DNA of 64,000 bases from Pseudoxanthomonas sacheonensis (GTDB lineage Bacteria > Pseudomonadota > Gammaproteobacteria > Xanthomonadales > Xanthomonadaceae). The notes under the pieces are model-generated. The model had not been told where the DNA came from, ran no database searches, and worked only from the letters and a program-made list of their open reading frames with translations. Shown piece after piece: positions 38,908-47,012 of the stretch. Location of the stretch: assembly GCF_010093305.1 (NCBI RefSeq), contig NZ_PDWS01000010.1:79638-143637 (forward strand), given 5' to 3'. How positions within the stretch are numbered: the stretch's first letter is position 1; every line of letters starts with the position of its first letter. A program made the position numbers and the translations under genes.

Positions 38908-40766
38908 ACGCCGCCGCCGTGCCCCTGCGCCTGGCTTTGATCGGCAGCCCCAACTGCGGCAAGACCGCGTTGTTCAACCAGCTGACCGGTAGCCGCCAGA
39001 AGGTAGCCAACTACGCCGGCGTCACCGTCGAGCGCAAGGAGGGCCGCCTGCACAGCGCCGCCAGCGGACGCAGCTATGCCGTGCTGGATCTGCCCGGCGC
39101 CTACAGTCTGCACGCGGCCAGCCTGGATGAAGCCATTACCCGCGACCTGTGCCGCGGTTTCCTGCCGGGCGAGCCCGTGCCCGATGTGCTGGTGTGCGTG
39201 GTCGACGCGACCAATCTGCGCCTGCATCTGCGTTTCGCTCTGGAAGTGCGCGAATTGGGCAGGCCCATGATCCTGGCGGTGAACATGGCCGACGTGGCGC
39301 GCCGCCGCGGCGTGACTGTCGATCTGGAAGTACTGGAGCGCGAACTCGGCGTGCCGGTCGTGGAAACCGTGGCGGTGAAGCGCAACGGCGCCAGGGCGCT
39401 GGTCGAACAGATCGACCGCCTGGCCGCCGAACCGCACCTGCCCGGCAAGCAACTGGCCGAAGGCACCGATCTGCACCAGGAAACCCGCCGCCTGCTTTCC
39501 GTCGCAGTCGGCATGCCCACGCGCACGGCCAAGGTGGACGACACGCTGGATCGTTGGCTGCTGCATCCGGTGTTCGGTCTGCTGGCGCTGGCGGTGGTGA
39601 TGTTCCTGATCTTCCAGGCGGTGTACGCCTGGGCCACGCCGATGATGGACGCCATCGAGGCGGCGACCGGTTGGTTGGGCGGAGTCGTTGGCGGCGCGCT
39701 GCCCGAGGGACCGCTCAACAGTCTGCTGGTCGACGGCATCATCGCCGGCCTGGGCGGGGTGATCGTGTTCCTGCCGCAGATCCTGATCCTGTTCGCCTTC
39801 ATCCTGGCGCTGGAGGAATCCGGTTATCTGCCGCGCGCAGCCTTCCTGCTGGACCGGATGATGGCTTCGGCCGGATTGTCGGGGCGCTCTTTCATCCCGC
39901 TGCTGTCCAGTTTCGCCTGCGCCATTCCCGGAATCATGGCCACACGCTCCATCCAGGATCCGCGCGACCGGCTGGCCACGATCCTGGTGGCGCCGTTGAT
40001 GACCTGTTCGGCTCGCCTGCCGGTGTACGCGCTGTTGATAGGCGCGTTCATCCCGCAGAAGCAGGTGTGGGGCGTGCTCAACCAACAGGGGCTGGTGCTG
40101 TTCGGTCTGTACTTCGCCGGCGTGTTCAGCGCGTTGGTCGTGTCGTGGGTGATGAAAAAATGGCGCCGCGACAAGAGCGAACACCCGCTGCTGCTGGAGC
40201 TGCCTTCCTACCGCATCCCGCATGTGCGCGATCTGCTGATCGGTCTGTGGGAGCGCGCCTGGATCTTCCTGCGGCGGGTCGGCGGCATCATCCTGGCGCT
40301 GACCATCCTGTTGTGGTTCCTGCTGTCGTTCCCGGCCGCACCGATGGACGCGACCATGCCGGCCATCGACTACAGCTTCGCCGGACGCATCGGCCATGCG
40401 ATGACCGCGATCTTCGCGCCGATCGGCTTCAACTGGCAGATATGCATCGCGCTGATCCCCGGCATGGCCGCGCGCGAAGTGGCGGTGTCCTCGCTGGCGA
40501 CGGTTTACGCCTTGTCCGCGGCCGACGACGAGGCCGCTGCGCAGGCGCTGACGCCGCTGATCTCCGATGGCTGGTCGCTGGCCACCGCGCTGTCGTTGCT
40601 GGTGTGGTTCATCTATGCGCCGATGTGCATTTCTACGCTAGCCACGATCAAGCGCGAAACCAACTCGTGGAAGAAGATGTCCTTCGCCACGCTCTATCTG
40701 TTCGCGCTGGCGTATGGCGCATCGTTCGTGACCTATCAGGTCGCGGTACTGCTGGGGGCGGGCTGA
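38904..40766 (+). CDS. feoB: Ferrous iron transporter B
   Basis: A 620-aa inner-membrane Fe(II) transporter. The N-terminal G domain has G1 GSPNCGKT (14-21), G3 DLPGAYSL and G4 NMAD; a short helical GDI region follows. The membrane part has two Gate motifs, including FIPLLSSFACAIPGIMATRS and LIPGMAAREVAVSSLATVYA. It is shorter than E. coli FeoB (about 770 aa), as in related genera. True start ATG 38904. Confidence 0.95.
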   Translation: MNAAAVPLRLALIGSPNCGKTALFNQLTGSRQKVANYAGVTVERKEGRLHSAASGRSYAVLDLPGAYSLHAASLDEAITRDLCRGFLPGEPVPDVLVCVVDATNLRLHLRFALEVRELGRPMILAVNMADVARRRGVTVDLEVLERELGVPVVETVAVKRNGARALVEQIDRLAAEPHLPGKQLAEGTDLHQETRRLLSVAVGMPTRTAKVDDTLDRWLLHPVFGLLALAVVMFLIFQAVYAWATPMMDAIEAATGWLGGVVGGALPEGPLNSLLVDGIIAGLGGVIVFLPQILILFAFILALEESGYLPRAAFLLDRMMASAGLSGRSFIPLLSSFACAIPGIMATRSIQDPRDRLATILVAPLMTCSARLPVYALLIGAFIPQKQVWGVLNQQGLVLFGLYFAGVFSALVVSWVMKKWRRDKSEHPLLLELPSYRIPHVRDLLIGLWERAWIFLRRVGGIILALTILLWFLLSFPAAPMDATMPAIDYSFAGRIGHAMTAIFAPIGFNWQICIALIPGMAAREVAVSSLATVYALSAADDEAAAQALTPLISDGWSLATALSLLVWFIYAPMCISTLATIKRETNSWKKMSFATLYLFALAYGASFVTYQVAVLLGAG

Positions 40767-40769
40767 CGC

Positions 40770-41021
40770 ATGAGCGCCTGGCTGCTCTTGCAATACGTGA
40801 TCATCGCGCTGGCGGTACTGCTCAGCGTCTGGGTGGTGGCCAAGAAACAATTCCCCGGCAGCGTGCGCAGGCTGCGCGTCTCTTTGGCTCTACCGCTATT
40901 GCGCGAGGGCAAGCCGGCATGGATGCGTGCGATCGGCCTGCGTATTTCGCCGGTCAACCAGGTCGGCGATTCGGCCTGCGGCGGCTGCGACAATTGCGGG
41001 CCGAGCACACCCAAACGTTGA
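40770..41021 (+). CDS. Small Cys-rich membrane protein downstream of feoB (DUF6587-like)
   Basis: An 83-aa protein with one N-terminal transmembrane helix (LLLQYVIIALAVLLSVWVV) and a C-terminal CGGCDNCG cluster. It begins 3 nt after the feoB stop. It resembles the DUF6587 proteins and, in design, the FeoB-associated Cys-rich proteins that replace FeoC in some bacteria. A role in Fe(II) uptake is likely from position, but not shown. Confidence 0.72.
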   Translation: MSAWLLLQYVIIALAVLLSVWVVAKKQFPGSVRRLRVSLALPLLREGKPAWMRAIGLRISPVNQVGDSACGGCDNCGPSTPKR

Positions 41022-41063
41022 CCAAACGCGTTGGAACGGCGTGGGGATCTACGCAGGATCGGC

Positions 41064-41163
41064 GTAGGAGCGACGTAAGTCGCGAAACAACGTCGACGTA
41101 TCACTTCTAGCTCTACAGCTCTAGCTCTACAGCGATTTCAGTCGCGACTTACGTCGCTCCTAC
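41064..41163. repeat. REP hairpin, GTAGGAGC family (copy 5)
   Basis: A perfect 22-bp inverted repeat with arms 41064-41085 and 41142-41163. The loop contains a short tandem duplication of AGCTCTACAGCTCT. It lies between the convergent feo operon and zinc-ribbon gene. Confidence 0.9.
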
Positions 41164-41174
41164 GCACCCGTGGG

Positions 41175-41549
41175 TTAGTGGTTGCGGCCGCGAGGGCCTT
41201 TGAGGTCGTTGCGCGGCACCGCTTCCACCGCCAGGGTGAAGCTGCGTTCTTCGTTGACCTGCATCGCGCCCACGCCGACCACGTGGCGTGCGATCTCGTC
41301 GCCACGGTCGTTCTTGATGGTCAGCACCACCGTGTATTCCCATGCGGCGCCTTCGGCCGGATGCCGCACCGTCCCCTGCACGCGCAGGGGTACGATGGTT
41401 TCCGCTGCGCGTCTGGCGGTGACCGCCGCTTCATCGAAGCGCAGATGATGCTTGCACGCCGGGCAGATGCTCGCGCTTTCCAGGATGGTGGTCTTGCAAT
41501 GCGGGCAACTGCGCGTCGCGCCCGCGGTGCCCGGGCGCGGTGTGCTCAT
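41175..41549 (-). CDS. Zinc-ribbon protein of unknown function
   Basis: A 124-aa protein starting with a four-cysteine zinc ribbon (CPHCKTTILESASICPACK), then a beta-rich domain (AAWEYTVVLTIKNDRGDEIA, RSFTLAVEAVP). I do not recognise a named family. The ATG overlaps the bactofilin stop by 4 nt, so both are made from one mRNA, which suggests a shared role, perhaps at the cell envelope scaffold. Confidence 0.7.
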   Translation of the reverse strand: MSTPRPGTAGATRSCPHCKTTILESASICPACKHHLRFDEAAVTARRAAETIVPLRVQGTVRHPAEGAAWEYTVVLTIKNDRGDEIARHVVGVGAMQVNEERSFTLAVEAVPRNDLKGPRGRNH

Positions 41550-42073
41550 GAAGCGGCGTCGGTCTTCTCAGCATCCTTCGAGCCGGACTTGGAAGCGGCC
41601 TTGCTGTCGTCCCAGCCGAAGTCGGCCTGGCCGCGCATGCGCGACCCGGCGGCGACCGTCAGCGAACCGGCCTTAAGGTCGCCGATGATCACGCCGGAGC
41701 TCAGCAGCTCGACCCGCGAAGCAGCTTCTATATTGCCTTCCAGTTCGCCGGCGATGGTGACCTTCTTGGCGCGCACGCCGCCATTCAACTTGGCGCCGGA
41801 TTCTATGGTCAGGTCGCCCTGCACATTGACGTCGCCCTTGAACTTGCCGGCGATGCGCACATGGCCGGTGCCTTCGATCTTGCCTTCGATGGTCAGGTCG
41901 GCGGCGATCAGCGATTCCTTCGGCTCATTGGTCGCCGCGGGCACGGCGCGCGGGGGTGCGGTGGTCGTTGGAGAAAAGTCGGCCGCGGCGGGCGCGTCGC
42001 GAAGAGGCGCTGGTTCGGGCGGCGGCGGGATCGAATCCTTTCGAGTGGAGTTCTGATCCTTCCAAATAGACAT
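41546..42073 (-). CDS. Bactofilin (polymer-forming cytoskeletal protein)
   Basis: A 175-aa protein with a Pro-rich disordered head (about 1-50), a right-handed beta-helix core of repeated strands (SLIAADLTIEGKIEGTGHVR, GKFKGDVNVQGDLTIESGAK, KKVTIAGELEGNIEAASRVE) and a Lys/Ala tail. Bactofilins polymerise without nucleotide and often scaffold peptidoglycan enzymes or polar structures. The ATG at 42073 (GGAG 8 nt upstream) is preferred over ATG 42079. A Clp-like site lies upstream. Confidence 0.92.
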   Translation of the reverse strand: MSIWKDQNSTRKDSIPPPPEPAPLRDAPAAADFSPTTTAPPRAVPAATNEPKESLIAADLTIEGKIEGTGHVRIAGKFKGDVNVQGDLTIESGAKLNGGVRAKKVTIAGELEGNIEAASRVELLSSGVIIGDLKAGSLTVAAGSRMRGQADFGWDDSKAASKSGSKDAEKTDAAS

Positions 42074-42101
42074 CGGCATAGTCTCCAGTGAGGGACGGGG
42101 G

Positions 42102-42151
42102 ATTGAAGACTATCGCTGCCAAATGACGCTTTTGCTGTGATCTGGCTCACC
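42102..42151 (-). promoter_or_regulatory. Candidate class II CRP/Clp-dependent promoter of the bactofilin gene
   Basis: TGTGA-TCTGGC-TCACC (42136-42151) matches the CRP/Clp consensus TGTGA-N6-TCACA at 9 of 10 defined bases. On the minus strand a -10-like GATAGT (42114-42109) implies a start near 42102, placing the site centre at about -41.5, the class II activation distance. Clp, the Xanthomonadaceae CRP homologue, recognises this type of site and is inhibited by cyclic di-GMP. Confidence 0.5.
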
Positions 42152-42215
42152 AAAATGCCCGGCGATGTCCGCAGTTGGGTTCGACACCTCAGGTAAAGCC
42201 TGATATCTGAACGGC

Positions 42216-42962
42216 TTATCTTCCACCGGCCACATCGATGAACGCGCCAGTGGTGTAGGAAGCTTCGTCGGACAACAGCCACAGTACCGCTTGGGCGACT
42301 TCCTCGGCACGGCCGCCGCGCTTGAGCGGAACGAAGGCCTTCACCCGTTCGACCCGGTCGGGCTCGCCGCCGCTGGCGTGCATGTCCGTGTGGATGAAGC
42401 CGGGGCGCACCGCATTCACTCGGATGCCTTGTTCGGCCACCTCGGCGGCCAGACCGCGGGTGAAGCTGTCGATGGCGCCCTTGCTGGCGGCGTAGTCCAC
42501 GTACTCGTTGGGCGAACCGGTGCGCGCGGCGAGCGAAGACAGATTGACGATGGCGCCGCCGCTGCCGCCGTTCGCGTTGGACATGCGCCTGACCGCTTCG
42601 CGCGCGCAGAGGAAACTGCCGAACACATTGGTGGCGAATACGCGTTGCAGGCGCGCGGCGTCGATCGCCTGCACGGCCGCCTGCCGCTCCAGCATGCCGG
42701 CGTTGTTCACCAGCGCGTCGAGACGGCCCAGCTCCCGGTCGATGGTTTCGTAAAGGCGCATCACTTGCGCTTCCACCGAAACATCGGCGGCCACCGCGAC
42801 GGCCTCGCCGCCGCCGCGTTCTATGTCGGCCACCACCGCCAGCGCGGCTTCGCGGTCATGGAGATAGTTCACGCACACGGCATAACCGCGTCCAGCCGCA
42901 AGCCGGGCCGTGGCCGCGCCGATTCCACGGCCGGCGCCGGTGACCAGCAGGACTTTCCGCAT
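42216..42962 (-). CDS. Short-chain dehydrogenase/reductase
   Basis: A 248-aa SDR with TGAGRGIGAATARLAA, DALVNNAGMLERQ, NLSSLAARTGSPNEYVDYAA followed by SKG, and the usual C-terminal SYTTGAFIDVAGGR. It resembles glucose-1-dehydrogenase/3-oxoacyl reductase-like SDRs; the substrate is unknown. It lies 4 nt after liuB on the same strand and is probably co-transcribed with it. Confidence 0.85.
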   Translation of the reverse strand: MRKVLLVTGAGRGIGAATARLAAGRGYAVCVNYLHDREAALAVVADIERGGGEAVAVAADVSVEAQVMRLYETIDRELGRLDALVNNAGMLERQAAVQAIDAARLQRVFATNVFGSFLCAREAVRRMSNANGGSGGAIVNLSSLAARTGSPNEYVDYAASKGAIDSFTRGLAAEVAEQGIRVNAVRPGFIHTDMHASGGEPDRVERVKAFVPLKRGGRAEEVAQAVLWLLSDEASYTTGAFIDVAGGR

Positions 42963-42966
42963 CCGC

Positions 42967-44574
42967 CTACATCCGGAACACGCCGAACTTCGCCGGCTCT
43001 ATCGGCGCGTTCAACGAAGCGGAGATCGCCAGCCCCAGCACGCGGCGGGTGTCGGCCGGGTCGATGATGCCGTCGTCCCACAGGCGCGCGGTGGCGTACC
43101 ACGGGCTGCCTTGCGATTCGTACTGGTCGCGGATCGGCGCCTTGAACGCTTCTTCCTGCTCGGCCGGCCATTCCCTGCCGGAGGCTTCGATGCCGTCGCG
43201 CTTGACCGTGGCCAGCACGCTGGCGGCCTGTTCGCCGCCCATCACGCTGATGCGCGCATTGGGCCACATCCACAGGAAGCGGGCGCCGTAGGCGCGGCCG
43301 CACATGGCGTAGTTGCCCGCGCCGAAGCTGCCGCCGATCACCACGGTGAACTTGGGCACCGACGAGCAGGCCACCGCCGTGACCATCTTGGCCCCGTCCT
43401 TGGCGATGCCTGCGTTTTCGTATTTCTTGCCGACCATGAAGCCGGTGATGTTCTGCAGGAAAACCAGCGGGATGCCGCGCTGGTTGCACAGTTCGATGAA
43501 GTGCGCGCCCTTCAGCGCGCTCTCGGCGAACAGGATGCCGTTGTTGGCGACGATGCCGACCGGGTAGCCGTGCAGGTGGGCGAAGCCGGTGATCAGGGTC
43601 TTGCCGTAGCGCGCCTTGAACTCGTCGAAACGCGAACCGTCCACGATGCGCGCGATCACTTCGCGGATGTCGAACGGGCGCCGGGTGTCCTTCGGCACGA
43701 TGCCGTACAGCTCATGCGCCGCGAACAGCGGTTCCTGCGGCTCGCGCACCGCCAGCGGCAGGACTTTGCGGCGGTTGAGGTTGGCGACCAGATTGCGCGC
43801 GATCTGCAGCGCGTCGCGGTCGTCCTCGGCGAAATGATCGGCCACGCCGGACACGCTGGTGTGCACATCGGCGCCGCCGAGCGCTTCGGCATCGACCACT
43901 TCGCCGGTCGCCGCCTTCACCAGCGGCGGGCCGCCCAGGAAGATGGTGCCCTGTTCCTTGACGATGACGCTTTCGTCGCACATCGCCGGCACGTAGGCGC
44001 CACCGGCGGTGCAGCTGCCCATGACCACGGCGATCTGCGGAATGTTTTCGGCGCTCAGGCGCGCCTGGTTGTAGAAGATGCGGCCGAAATGCTCGCGGTC
44101 CGGAAAGACTTCGTCCTGCAAGGGCAGGAAGGCTCCGCCGGAATCGACCAGATAGACGCAGGGCAGGCGGTTCTCGCGCGCGATCTCCTGCGCGCGCAGG
44201 TGCTTCTTCACCGTCATCGGGAAATAGGTGCCGCCTTTGACCGTGGCATCGTTGGCCACCACCATCACTTCCAGGCCCTGCACGCGGCCGATGCCGGCCA
44301 CCATGCCGGCGCCCGGGGCGGCATCGTCGTACATGCCCTCGGCGGCGAGCGGGGCGATTTCCAGGAAGGGCGAGCCCGGGTCGAGCAGGGCGGCTATGCG
44401 GTCGCGCGCCAGCAGTTTGCCGCGTTCGGTGTGCTTGTTGCGCGCCTTCTCGCCGCCGCCATCGGCCGCGCGCGCAAGGCGGCGGTCCAGTTCTTCAACC
44501 AGGGCGCGGTGGTAGGCGACGTTGTCGGCGAATTCGGTGGAACGCGGATCGAGTTGCGAAGTCAGTACCGACAT
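42967..44574 (-). CDS. liuB: Methylcrotonyl-CoA carboxylase, carboxyltransferase beta subunit
   Basis: A 535-aa carboxyltransferase. [40 protein letters not shown], the acyl-CoA site [20 protein letters not shown], and [20 protein letters not shown] with the [12 protein letters not shown] region are typical of MCC beta rather than AccD. It pairs with LiuD, encoded 6 kb away. ATG 44574 is the start; the open frame further up begins with TTG and is unconserved. Confidence 0.94.
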   Translation of the reverse strand: MSVLTSQLDPRSTEFADNVAYHRALVEELDRRLARAADGGGEKARNKHTERGKLLARDRIAALLDPGSPFLEIAPLAAEGMYDDAAPGAGMVAGIGRVQGLEVMVVANDATVKGGTYFPMTVKKHLRAQEIARENRLPCVYLVDSGGAFLPLQDEVFPDREHFGRIFYNQARLSAENIPQIAVVMGSCTAGGAYVPAMCDESVIVKEQGTIFLGGPPLVKAATGEVVDAEALGGADVHTSVSGVADHFAEDDRDALQIARNLVANLNRRKVLPLAVREPQEPLFAAHELYGIVPKDTRRPFDIREVIARIVDGSRFDEFKARYGKTLITGFAHLHGYPVGIVANNGILFAESALKGAHFIELCNQRGIPLVFLQNITGFMVGKKYENAGIAKDGAKMVTAVACSSVPKFTVVIGGSFGAGNYAMCGRAYGARFLWMWPNARISVMGGEQAASVLATVKRDGIEASGREWPAEQEEAFKAPIRDQYESQGSPWYATARLWDDGIIDPADTRRVLGLAISASLNAPIEPAKFGVFRM

Positions 44575-44640
44575 GCCGTCGACGCCTGCGGAAAGAGAAC
44601 GCAAGGATACAACCCGTCCCCATCAAACCCCCAGACGCAG

Positions 44641-44664
44641 CAAGGCCCGCCGAAGCGGGCCTTG
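44641..44664 (-). terminator. Hairpin after the first Ala-rich lipoprotein gene
   Basis: A 10-bp stem, arms CAAGGCCCGC (44641-44650) and GCGGGCCTTG (44655-44664), with a CGAA loop. It lies 33 nt past the stop of the lipoprotein gene and before liuB. There is no U-run, so it may stabilise the mRNA end rather than terminate. Confidence 0.45.
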
Positions 44665-44697
44665 CCGGTGTTGCGGTCGTCGGCCGAAGCCGGCGGA

Positions 44698-45054
44698 TTA
44701 CTTCTTGGCGGCTTCTTCGGCCTTGTCGGCGACTTCGGCGGCCTTGTCGGCAGTGGCCTGGGCAGCGTCGGAGACGGCGTCGGCGGTCTTGGCGGTCGCT
44801 TCCTGGGCCGCATCGGCGGTGGCAGCGGCAGCGTCGCTGGTGGCAGCGGCGGCATCGGTCGCGGCAGCGGCGGTCGCATCGGCAGCGGCGGCGGCGGCGT
44901 CGCCGGCAGCGGCGGCGGCTTCGCCGGCTTCAGTGGCGGCCTGGTCGGCAGCGGCAGCGGCGTCGGTCGCTGCGGCGTCGGTCGATTCGCTCTTCTTGCA
45001 GGCGCTCAGGGCCAGAACGGAAGCGGCGAGCAGGACAATGAACTTGGTCTTCAT
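44698..45054 (-). CDS. Ala-rich repetitive lipoprotein A
   Basis: A 118-aa lipoprotein (signal KTKFIVLLAASVLALSAC, lipobox LSAC). The mature chain is almost only Ala, Asp, Thr, Glu and Lys, with repeated ATDAAAA-like units and a Lys-rich end (KAAEVADKAEEAAKK). The pattern predicts a long amphipathic helix, like LEA or Lpp-type proteins. It is a paralogue of the next gene upstream (45208-45549). Function unknown. Confidence 0.82.
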   Translation of the reverse strand: MKTKFIVLLAASVLALSACKKSESTDAAATDAAAAADQAATEAGEAAAAAGDAAAAAADATAAAATDAAAATSDAAAATADAAQEATAKTADAVSDAAQATADKAAEVADKAEEAAKK

Positions 45055-45136
45055 GGTTTATCTCCGGAAGTGGATGGGTACAACAGATCGGCAATGCAGG
45101 CGGAGTCTGGTGAGCCATCCCCCTCGGCCTGTTACT

Positions 45137-45169
45137 GAAAAAGGCCACCGGTATGCACCGGTGGCCTTT
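45137..45169 (-). terminator. Rho-independent terminator of lipoprotein B
   Basis: Arms AAAGGCCACCGGT and ACCGGTGGCCTTT around ATGC, followed on the minus strand by TTTTTCAG. It lies about 40 nt after the stop of the 45208-45549 gene, separating the two lipoprotein transcripts. Confidence 0.88.
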
Positions 45170-45207
45170 CGCATTTTACGCTAGCTTGAAGCGATACCTT
45201 ATCGGTA

Positions 45208-45549
45208 TTACTTCTTGGCTTCTTCTGCGGAATCCTTGGCGGCTTCGGCAGTGTCGGCAGCAGCAGCGGCCGTGTCGGCAGCGGCGTCGGCGGCAGCGGC
45301 GGTCGGAGCAGCGGCAGCGTCGGTAGCGGCGGTGGCAGCAGCGTCGGCAGCCTGGGCGGCGGCGTCAGCGGAGGTCTGGGCGGCATCGGCCGTGGCAGCG
45401 CCGGTAGCGGCGGCGGCGTCGGCAGCAGCCTGGGCTTCGGTAGCCGTGGCGGCAGCGTCGGTCGCGGCGTCAGCAGCCTGCTCTTTGTTCGAGCAAGCAG
45501 CCAGGGCCAGGCCCAGAGCCAGCGCGATCAGCGTCTTGTTGATGGTCAT
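45208..45549 (-). CDS. Ala-rich repetitive lipoprotein B
   Basis: A 113-aa lipoprotein (TLIALALGLALAAC lipobox LAAC, then SNKEQAAD). The mature part is Ala/Asp/Thr repeats ending AEAAKDSAEEAKK, the same design as lipoprotein A. ATG 45549 is preceded by GAGGAAA 8-9 nt upstream. Each paralogue has its own 3' hairpin, which suggests independent transcripts. Two TTGACA-like hexamers on the minus strand (45654-45649 and 45629-45624) may be part of its promoter. Confidence 0.82.
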   Translation of the reverse strand: MTINKTLIALALGLALAACSNKEQAADAATDAAATATEAQAAADAAAATGAATADAAQTSADAAAQAADAAATAATDAAAAPTAAAADAAADTAAAAADTAEAAKDSAEEAKK

Positions 45550-45688
45550 TTGTGAATTTCCTCGTCGTTTAGTTGGCAACGCGCTATTGCGCGCCGGTGA
45601 CATGATGACAATCCGGATTGGGCTGTCAAGCGGTTGCGCAGTTATTTTTGTCAACGCCTTGTTAAACGTAACATAACCCGCGGTTTTC

Positions 45689-46864
45689 TTACAACGTCTC
45701 GATCGCTATGGCGGTCGCCTCGCCGCCGCCGATGCACAGCGAAGCGATGCCTCGCTTGCCGCCGCGCTTGCGCAGGGCATGGACCAGGGTGACCACCAGC
45801 CGGGCTCCGGAGGCGCCGATGGGGTGGCCCAGCGCGGTGGCGCCGCCGTTGACGTTGACCTTGGCGTGGGGAATGCCCAGCTCCTTGATCGGAGTCATGG
45901 CCACCACGGCGAAGGCTTCGTTGATCTCGAACAGGTCCACCTCGTCCACCGTCCAGCCCACTTGTTTCAGCAGCTTTTCGATGGCTCCGACCGGAGCGGT
46001 GGTGAACCACTGCGGTTCCTGGGAAAAGGTGCTGTGGCCGACGATGCGGGCCAGCGGGGCGATGCCGCGCTTGGCCGCTTCTTCGGCGCTCAGCAGCACC
46101 GTGGCAGCGGCGCCGTCGGAGATGCTGGAGGAGCTGGCGGCGGTCACCGTGCCGTTCTTGTTGAAGGCGGGCTTGAGGGTCGGGATCTTGCTGACGTCGG
46201 ACTTGCCGGGCTGTTCGTCGGTGGCGTACTCCACTTCGCCCTTGCGGGTGGCGACCTTGACCGGAACGATTTCGTCGTCGAACGCGCCCGACTTCTGCGC
46301 GGCCTGCGCGCGTGTGGCCGATTCGATGCTGTAGGCATCCTGCGCCTCGCGGGTGAAACCGTGCTTTTCGGCGGTGGCGTCGGCGAATACGCCCATGGCC
46401 TGGCCGTCGTAGGGATTGACCAGCCCGTCCCAGGACATGTGGTCCACGGCCTGGAAGTTGCCGAAGCGGTTGCCGGTGCGCGAGTTGGGGATCATGTGCG
46501 GGGCGTTGGTCATCGATTCCATGCCGCCGGCGATCACTATCGTGGCCGAACCGGCCTTGATCAGGTCATGGCCCAGCATGATCGCCTTCATGCCCGAACC
46601 GCAGACCTTGTTGATGGTGGTGCAGCCGGTGGAAGTCGGCAGGCCGGCGGCCAGCGAAGCCTGGCGGGCGGGCGCCTGGCCCAGATTGGCCGGTAGCACG
46701 CAGCCCATGATCACTTCGGAAACGTCCGCCGCCGGCACGCCGGATTGCTCCAGCGCGGCCTGGATCGCGGTGGCGCCCAGCGTAGGCGTGGGCACGCCGG
46801 TGAACTGGCCGAGGAAGGAACCGATGGCGGTGCGCTTGGCGGCGGCGATGACGATGTCGGACAT
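45689..46864 (-). CDS. Acetyl-CoA C-acetyltransferase (thiolase)
   Basis: A 391-aa thiolase. Catalytic Cys88 is in TINKVCGSGMKA, the His in GGATALGHPIGASGAR, and the second Cys in SLCIGGGEATA. It interconverts acetoacetyl-CoA and two acetyl-CoA and would process the acetoacetate product of leucine breakdown, or supply PHB/ketone metabolism. ATG 46864 is chosen, with GGAG about 8 nt upstream. Confidence 0.93.
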   Translation of the reverse strand: MSDIVIAAAKRTAIGSFLGQFTGVPTPTLGATAIQAALEQSGVPAADVSEVIMGCVLPANLGQAPARQASLAAGLPTSTGCTTINKVCGSGMKAIMLGHDLIKAGSATIVIAGGMESMTNAPHMIPNSRTGNRFGNFQAVDHMSWDGLVNPYDGQAMGVFADATAEKHGFTREAQDAYSIESATRAQAAQKSGAFDDEIVPVKVATRKGEVEYATDEQPGKSDVSKIPTLKPAFNKNGTVTAASSSSISDGAAATVLLSAEEAAKRGIAPLARIVGHSTFSQEPQWFTTAPVGAIEKLLKQVGWTVDEVDLFEINEAFAVVAMTPIKELGIPHAKVNVNGGATALGHPIGASGARLVVTLVHALRKRGGKRGIASLCIGGGEATAIAIETL

Positions 46865-46933
46865 GGGGGAGACTCCAGAATAGATCGCTTGATTATCAAG
46901 GGTGGGAGTGGGCGCCGGCAAACCAAGCCGGTG

Positions 46934-46992
46934 GGGGCGGGCACTGCCCGCTGGCTTCTAGGCGAGCTATTGGCGGGCAATGCCCGCCCTAC
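46934..46992. repeat. GGGCGGGCACTGCCCGC-type inverted repeat
   Basis: Between ivd and the thiolase gene, GGGGGCGGGCACTGCCCGC (46934-46952) and TGGCGGGCAATGCCCGCC (46971-46988) followed by CTAC form nested hairpins. A single related unit occurs at 63399-63420. The rest of this 148-nt gap is unremarkable. Confidence 0.65.
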
Positions 46993-47012
46993 GCCGGGAG
47001 TGATGAAGTGGG

